Below, piece after piece: positions 57,935-64,000 of a DNA stretch of 64,000 bases. Location: contig NC_087092.1 in the NCBI RefSeq assembly GCF_963855985.1, forward strand, positions 16,368,001 to 16,432,000, given 5' to 3'. Both the position numbers and the translations under genes were made by a program. Source of the stretch: Ostrinia nubilalis (lineage: Eukaryota; Arthropoda; Insecta; Lepidoptera; Crambidae). Each line of letters opens with the position of its first letter. The first letter of the stretch is position 1. The notes beneath the pieces were generated by a model. That model had not been told where the DNA came from. It made no database searches and saw nothing but the letters and a program-made list of their open reading frames with translations.

Positions 57935-58083
57935 TAATTATTATTATTGACGGGATTACTACCGTGTACCTTAATTTTGAGTTTCCCCAGTTACTCCGTG
58001 ACCATGGCGCCTGAAACAGTTCCGAAATATCGGAAACTCAAAATTAAGGTACATGGTAGCAATCCCGTCAGTAATAATAATTA
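57935..58083. mobile_element. Hairpin element with 52-bp arms
   Basis: The left arm 57935-57986 and the right arm 58032-58083 pair over 52 bases with three mismatches (CGGGATTACTACCGTGTACC against a GCTACCATG version), around a 45-base loop. The interior AGTTCCGAAATATCGGAAAC is itself partly symmetric. Foldback structure is certain; the class is unknown. Frames across it are artefacts of symmetry. Confidence 0.8.
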
Positions 58084-59420
58084 CATTTTTATTTGCACAA
58101 AATTTTGATAGATAGATTAATTCTCGCGTTAGAAAAACAAAAATTCTGGCTATGTTATCCTTGAATTGAAAAAGGATAAAACAAGCCTGGAATAGTGTCT
58201 GTAATATCCAGGTTAATTCCAAAGCTTGGAGCTCTACATCTAAGGCACAAGCGATACCAATGTGTGAACACATGATTATGTCGTACCATTGTCTGAAGCG
58301 AGCGGCCTTGTCTGTAACTAGATTTCTCTGAGCACCACGTAAGGTTTCTGAATGGAGTAGCGGATCGGTTTGTGTCTTGTTATTTTCACACAATACTGTC
58401 GAATGTTGCGTTTTGTTTGGACAATGATGCTGTACTAAACCTGGGCATTTCAGTCGTTGAGAAAATGAATTATTCTTTTAACAACACTGTACTGATAGAC
58501 GAGTTATTTTTAATGAAAAAGCGACAAAACTTTCTTATAATTGCTGTAATGGTGATGGCCGATTTGTTACAATTCGCCTTCCATATATTATGTAGAGTCG
58601 CATTCCTTTCGTTTTCTTTCAGATAGGACATATTGTTCAATAAAGCATGTTCTTAAACTGCAGGGTAGTGGTAAAAACAGAGAGTACAAACCCATAAATA
58701 ATGTATTCTCTATTTTTACTACTACCCTGGAGTGTAACAAGAGCAAGATCTGGACATCTGACATTTTCTACGATTCTTCTATTCCTAGTATAAGCAGTAT
58801 AACTAACCATTATAATGTGATGTTTGGACGTTAAATCTAATGTAAATGAATTCAAATTCATACTCAGAACAGCGTATTATCTACAGTTGTTACCACTACA
58901 GATACAGCACAGTCGTAAAGCTTTATTAATTAAAATTAGCCTAAGCATTGTCTCCAATGGAGCCGCTAACGACGCCTCTAATTGATGGCGGGTCACCGCT
59001 TTGTTAATGAGCACAGGAGGCATAATATCGTAATTACGCTCGATCCAACGGTTAGATATTAATTAAATTAACTTCAGCCTGATTTGCATTTACGATTTGT
59101 ATTTGTTAAGCCGCAGTTTGTAGTAATTGATTTGACACTACAGTAATATTAGAGATCAAGATTTTAATAATTGTACTCACCTAGAAATATACATACACTC
59201 GTTAATTATTTACAGAAATATTAAATTATTGGCTGAAAAACTTAACCTCCTCTTGGTATTCGGGTAAAAAGGTTGTAAGTACCTACGCCTTTGAAATGGT
59301 TACAAAAGAAACGAATGATAAATTCATTAATAATTTCATCTCGTACCTACGAGTATTTCTATAATTTATCTTCGCACGCATGAAAATATTTTATACTGAA
59401 AATATTTTTTGTTGTTTCAG
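58084..59420. other. Non-coding, likely intron upstream of the 59421 exon
   Basis: No other exon was recognised. A small inverted repeat lies at 58661-58729. The acceptor tract TTTTTTGTTGTTTCAG closes the region at 59420. Confidence 0.4.
58661..58729. repeat. Inverted repeat with 27-bp arms
   Basis: CAGGGTAGTGGTAAAAACAG... (58661-58687) pairs with 58703-58729 with three mismatches and a 15-base loop. The CAGGGTAGT end may mark a minimal MITE. Confidence 0.75.
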
Positions 59421-59486
59421 AGATGGCAGCGGAGGTGGTTCGTTTTATACGACGACGGCGAACTGACATATTCGTTGGACGAACAC
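59421..59486 (+). CDS. osp: Internal exon of outspread/MPRIP-like protein (PH domain)
   Basis: 66 bases between a pyrimidine-rich acceptor (TTGTTTCAG) and a consensus donor (GTAAGT), both splice phases 0, encoding 22 residues starting [18 protein letters not shown]. The xWxxRWFVLxxDGxLxYS pattern is the beta-strand 1-2 part of a pleckstrin homology domain. This exact wording is what I know from outspread of insects and its vertebrate relative MPRIP (myosin-phosphatase Rho-interacting protein). These are actin-associated scaffold proteins acting in Rho/myosin control. The flanking PH exons are not recognised in the window, so introns exceed several kb. A MITE begins 31 bases past the donor. 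PH domain call strong; gene identity moderate. Confidence 0.75.
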
Positions 59487-59517
59487 GTAAGTACAATTTA
59501 TTATATGTTTAAAGATC

Positions 59518-59699
59518 GTTTTATCCACGAAGACGCGCCCCACCATTCTTCCGCTAATGTTAGAGTGTTACACACGCTAAATTATCCATGACTGCACACG
59601 CACCCTACAATAATGACGTTCGGATTGCTCGGATCAAAGTCCCCGCACCCGCGCTTCCCTCGATCAAAAATTGGTGGGGCGCGTCTTCGTGGATGAAAC
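59518..59699. mobile_element. MITE beside the PH-domain exon, 182 bp
   Basis: TATCCACGAAGACGCGCCCC (from 59522) and its inverted copy GGGGCGCGTCTTCGTGGATG near the right end pair over about 26 bases; AAC/GTT outer bases extend it. No sure target duplication was found. It lies in the intron, starting 31 bases after the exon end. Confidence 0.75.
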
Positions 59700-60070
59700 T
59701 ATCTATAGATGACTGCCCTGTAGCGACTCTACTAAGCTCAGTGCACAAAATGGGCTATCTTTAAATAGGGTAACATTCCCTATTTATCGTCCGCGTAAAC
59801 GCTCTATTCACGCGCTAGCGTAAAACCGCTCAAAATCAATTTCGTCTTAACGTTTTCTCCTGCGTATAAATTCATCGGAGCGTTTACCCTCATGCTCCAA
59901 GTAGGGTAACACGCCCTGTAATTGACTCGTTAGTGGAAATCCTCAGTGGCATGTTGAAGTCCACGTTTTAACAACTAAGAGGGTAGATACACTTGATAGG
60001 GACTATATTTGGAACTAATTGATAGTGTCGATTCTGAACTGATGTTTTGATAACTCTATTTTAACATTCT

Positions 60071-60214
60071 TTAGGGTTGATTTTTCAATCGTCAGATATC
60101 TTGTAACTGAAGAATAAACTTGTCATTTTGACATATTTCCCCTACTGAAACTGTCAATGTGCCAAATTTAGTCTCCAGTTAAAAGTTATCCGACGATTAA
60201 AAAATCAGCCCTTA
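60071..60214. mobile_element. MITE, 138 bp, TTA duplication
   Basis: The element is 60074-60211: GGGTTGATTTTTCAATCGTC at the left and the inverted copy with two or three mismatches at the right, with TTA on each side. It is the same target type as the 21140, 23697 and 42568 elements but a different family. Confidence 0.8.
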
Positions 60215-60934
60215 GAAATTTTGCATGCGCGCCATCTAGTTCGATTTTAAGCAAAGATTTTAATTTGTGTACCAGACAAAGGATATGAACATATTTTTTT
60301 TCGTAATTAAAACATAACATACCAAGACAGATTAACATGGAAATCATTAGGGGAGGCCTATGTTCAGCAGTGGACGTCCTATGGCTGAAATGATGATGAT
60401 ACCTAGCTAGAAAGGAACAACTACTCATATTTTGTTAGATATTTACATGTGACATGGAAAGTACCTACAGCTGAATGGAATATTAGGGCATAGCATGTGC
60501 AAGAGCTCTAATATCGCAAGGGCTCTAGTAATAAAGTCGCATGTACTTTCAATATTGTGCACAATGTTGCATTAAGTGTTGCGCACAACAGTCCGACATT
60601 TTACGGTCAGGCGCTGAAAGGGAACGAATTTGTTGGTTAAATTACTATGAATAGCTGTAAATGTCAATTATCCGCGATCTTGCGGGAGATAGTTTTATTT
60701 TATTGCAGCTCTCGTGTTTATTTCCGTAGATACTTATTTAACACTAGTCAACAGTATCATTAGCAATGTTAGTGTTATGTTGTGTTTGTGCTACTTTCTG
60801 AAGGTACACAGCATGTTAATGAGCCATCTGTTTTGTTCACAAATGTGTAACTCATAAAACTACTGTAGAACTCTTGTAAAACAAAACTTCTCCAAAAATA
60901 ACTTGACACTAGGAAGTAAACTTTATAATAAATT
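60215..60934. other. Non-coding; contains a short RTE tail
   Basis: Only the RTE scrap at 60338-60400 is recognised. Otherwise AT-rich with no exon. Confidence 0.35.
60338..60400 (+). pseudogene. RTE-type LINE 3' scrap
   Basis: Reads WKSLGEAYVQQWTSYG with its native stop at 60386, then ATGATGATGAT. It is only the last 16 codons; the same family as 30358 and 55467. Confidence 0.8.
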
Positions 60935-61117
60935 CTGCCTCCTATAGTTGAAAGGGCGCATCCAACACCAAATCAAAACAGAGATAAAAACAGTTTCAAA
61001 TAATTTAAATATGTAATTCTTAGCTGTCCTTGAGTTTAACTCCGAACACTTTTTTAGGAAACTTCCTTGAGTTTCCGAAAAAAGTGTTAGATGCGCCTTT
61101 TCAACTATTGGGGGCAG
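60935..61117. mobile_element. MITE with 34-bp inverted ends, 183 bp
   Basis: CTGCCTCCTATAGTTGAAAG (60935) and the inverted CTTTTCAACTATTGGGGGCAG (to 61117) pair through GCGCATC(C/T)AACAC. AATT lies on both sides (60931-60934, 61118-61121), but because AATT is its own complement it could equally be part of the ends. A second smaller fold lies in the centre. Confidence 0.7.
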
Positions 61118-61319
61118 AATTGTCATAAACAGATTACTCAACCTTCCATGCCAGATTTTCTTCGACATCTTCAGCTGCTTACAAAAACAAACATACCCTT
61201 ACAGAGCTCCTCACACGTCCAGAACCGGTACGAAAACAATCGATTTCATCGGCACCTCACTATCAGTATCAAATCTTCCACATTTTTCATTCGGAACTCA
61301 TAAATATTCATACAATTGC

Positions 61320-61621
61320 ATCGCAGCTAGGGTTGCCATCCATCCGGGTTTGCTCGGATTTGTCCTAGTATAGAGGGCATCCGTGGAGTGTCCGGGCGGG
61401 GTTTCATGTTGTCTGAGTTTAAAAATTTCAAGTCATATTTATGGACTACACACATCAAGTCCGCTGACAGCTCGGACGGCTTGGTATCGGCGGCTTTATT
61501 TCAAAAGAATCATGTCGGCAGGTCGACTTTTGACATGTCCGGATTCTGGGCTCCAAAATCCAGGGTTTTCAGGCGTCTTGTCTGGTTGCCAAATTTAATA
61601 GATGGCAACCCTAATCGCAGC
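61320..61621. mobile_element. Non-autonomous hAT MITE with perfect 8-bp duplication
   Basis: The element is 61328-61613 (286 bp). Its ends TAGGGTTGCCATC and GATGGCAACCCTA are exact inverted copies, flanked by ATCGCAGC at 61320-61327 and 61614-61621. Together these are diagnostic of hAT. The two overlapping plus-strand frames inside have no transposase similarity. Confidence 0.9.
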
Positions 61622-64000
61622 AGATTCATATGTGCGGACATGAATTTTTATGCTGACGTATAAGGCTCCGGTAAACGTCGGGTAGGTCGCAAAAACTGGA
61701 ACTTTACTACCAGGAACAATGGGCCAGGAAGACTAGGAGCTTTCCCTGGCCTTACGGAGTCATCAGCTTATGGCGTTAATTTAGAGTTACTTTTTATGGG
61801 GAACGGGCGTACGTGATGGAATAAGGAAAGGATTCGACGTCACATTGTTTTGTAATGTATTGCAGTGTCTTCGGTTTTTCCTTTAAAAGCCTAGAGTTTT
61901 TTAAGGATGCGAATTGATCGTGCATCGGCACTGGTTCTTGCTGAAGTTTCTTCAAGATTTGTTTTTAATTATAGGAACGTATATCTATTTAGCATCTTGT
62001 ATAACGGGTTGTGTGTTCAAAGAGACACCAATCATCGCTTGATATATCTTATACAATTTTTTGCACTTCAAACATACCGCTTTTCTGCATTTTCAATCAG
62101 CTCATTAAACAGCTTTCTACATCATTAGCGTTATTGCAAAGTAAACAACGTCCGAATCATCTGTCCAAGCTCGCAAGACCCAGGTAAAGGGGACATTGAC
62201 CACTGCACCCGGATGGGACACTAGGGCACACATATCAACTTCGACACCTTCTAATATATTCCAGCCATTCGCACCTCGTTATCATGTGAATAGAACTGCA
62301 GATTTGCAATGCTAGTTGCCTGCCACTAAAATAGAGAAGGGAAGTCGTAAAACTTACACTGCCATGCCTTTTTGAAGGGAAAGTCAGAATTAATTGCAGT
62401 CAGGCATTACCCAGTTTCAGCCGCACATAATTAACACTCAGCTACTTATTCTGATAAAGCTGTATAATTAAATGTACGAGATATGCGATAATGAATGTTA
62501 ATGTAAAAACACATTGACCTTATTCAATGACTAACCCGCTTGTAATCACAATGTTTTGATAAATTGACTGAGATTAGATACACTGTACTCCTTACGATTC
62601 ATATTTAATTTAATCTCTGATGTATAATTTATTCGCTTATAAATCTTTAAATATCGCTTGGACATAAACCTCCTTAGAATGCCTACTTGCGCATAACTAA
62701 ACATCGACTAATGCCCGCTAAATATACATGCATGACGATGCAAAAATACCTCCTACATACCCAGTTAGCTTGTCTTCCGCGATGCTACGTCACCGGGTAG
62801 TTTCATATGCAAACTCGCTCATAAATTAATGTGAGAGCTAATGAGAAACGCGGAACCGCAAGTAAAACAAGAATAGTGTGGGTGCGACTTCAGCCTTCAA
62901 TTGCACCAGCTTATTATTTATCGCGGTATTAATAGGAAATATATTTCGTGACAGATCCCCGTAATATTTCTCGAAATCCTTCAATACCCGTTGTTGCACA
63001 CCGCAGAATTGACGTTCATTCTTACATATGAGATTTATGTCCAGTTACGAAACTAACGTCCGTGTCGACTCCAAGTGTTCACGTCGCATGAATGGATCAC
63101 TTAAAACTCAACAATGTTGGCGAACGTCTAACAGATCCTTGCAACACAATTTATGGCCGGTAGTTAACAAATTCTAAAATTCGCAGAACGGAAACCGTGG
63201 CTTATTAAAATCTAAAATTATTTTATTTCGCGAATATATTCGGATTTGAAAACTCGCTGGGCTCATTAAGACGACAGCAAGCATTAAGGATAAGTAGGCA
63301 CTTTGAAAGGATTTAATCGTGATTAAGTTTGCAAATGCTCTGGGTTTAAACCGATGCATGCGTCAGTCGGAATGAAGCCCCAGTCCAGTATTGGATTAAA
63401 ACCGTACAAGTTGACTCGATTACCAGTGCGAGTGACCCGTCACCGGCGTACTTGCGAATATCGCCGAGAAGCGGCCATTATTCAACATTAGTCTAGCCAA
63501 TTAACTTGAAACACTGTGCCATGTTGCCGTCAGGTAATGAGTGTCTTCGTTTTTGCAACACTTGTAAATGCCACGCACCCACTGGGTCCACAATTCGATT
63601 CTTTGCAACCGCTCCGAGCATCAGCGAGCGCAAGTCCCGGGACGATTACAGTAATTTATCACTATAACGCAATTTTACAGCATACAAGGAATTTTTAAAA
63701 CCTTTCGGCTATTTGAAATGTCGTAACCGTAGCCGTCAAAATACACGTCTAGGCCGATCGATATTCATGTCACGGTTTAATTTTGAATAAAGAACAGCCT
63801 ACGGTGACGGCACCTAATTGCGACGAATGGCATGTGCCAATTACTGGGTGCTTTACCTTAATCCAGCCCGAGGGGAATTCAATTTTAACAGACTTGTCTC
63901 AAGGAATTATTCGTGGTAATTATCGAACTATTTACAGTGCTTTGTGTAGGTCGCAGCGATAGTATCATGGCTACAAATCATTACAATAATTGCTGAGCAA
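61622..64000. other. Non-coding, no gene seen; likely intronic
   Basis: No exon, RNA gene or bounded repeat was recognised to the end of the window. If the PH-domain exon is genuine, this is part of its downstream intron. Confidence 0.35.

Noticed and set aside
57971..58393. Minus-strand 140-codon frame
   Set aside because: Begins in sequence without similarity and ends inside the 57935-58083 hairpin; no domain.
58372..58626. Plus-strand 84-codon hydrophobic frame
   Set aside because: Could suggest a membrane segment, but no homology, promoter or splice signals; consistent with AT-rich chance coding.
45718..59486. Direct splicing of the 45718 exon to the 59421 exon
   Set aside because: The phase-1 donor leaves T, which with the AG at the start of the 59421 exon gives TAG.
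61383..61663. Two overlapping plus-strand frames of 71 and 91 codons
   Set aside because: Both lie in the hAT MITE at 61328-61613 and neither resembles a transposase.

Overview
The window looks like a gene-poor, AT-rich stretch of a lepidopteran (moth or butterfly) nuclear genome. The identification rests on repeats rather than on a marker gene: Helitron-like elements with ends of the TACTAATATTATAAA / CTAG type (one carrying a GTCT microsatellite), RTE-type LINE tails ending in a QQWTS(F/Y)G stop, a polyT-led repeat containing GACAGGAGGCAAACGAGCAG, and many short TTA-target MITEs. There are no bacterial operons, CRISPR arrays or rRNA, and no convincing intact tRNA gene.

Layout. Bases 1-927 are the 3' end of a leucine-rich-repeat protein gene on the + strand, with a poly(A) signal at 1082. 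Just past it lies a 0.9-kb non-autonomous hAT element with a perfect 8-bp target duplication (1147-2074). A repeat-poor intergenic stretch with two local tandem duplications runs to about 8.5 kb. Bases 8571-15082 are a complete BEL/Pao LTR retrotransposon on the minus strand. It has two 329-bp LTRs that read as identical, a 5-bp AATAT target duplication, and one uninterrupted gag-pol frame of 1772 codons. It is the only long intact ORF in the window.

From 15 kb to 45 kb the sequence is non-coding and is a mosaic of MITEs (21140-21427, 23697-23880, 42568-43861 and others), Helitron-like elements (25900, 31578, 31785, 36200, 36675), truncated RTE LINEs, a tRNA-like SINE and small hairpins. Around 45.7-46.7 kb I see candidate 5' ends on the + strand. 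One is a short first coding exon (ATG 45718, donor 45809). The other is a promoter-like cluster with two CCAAT boxes, an arthropod initiator and a downstream splice donor (46508-46711).

At 59421-59486 a 66-bp exon with perfect splice sites encodes part of a pleckstrin-homology domain of the outspread/MPRIP type. The last 20-25 kb may therefore be a large 5' intron region of an osp-like gene, but the 45718 exon cannot splice directly to the 59421 exon without making a stop codon, so that link is unproven.

I did not find a clearly new biological system. The most interesting unexplained signals are the repeated scatter of TGCGC-NN-GCGCA dyads through unrelated non-coding sequence, the apparently young BEL/Pao element, the facing Helitron ends with a perfect 28-bp hairpin between them, and the candidate alternative first exons.
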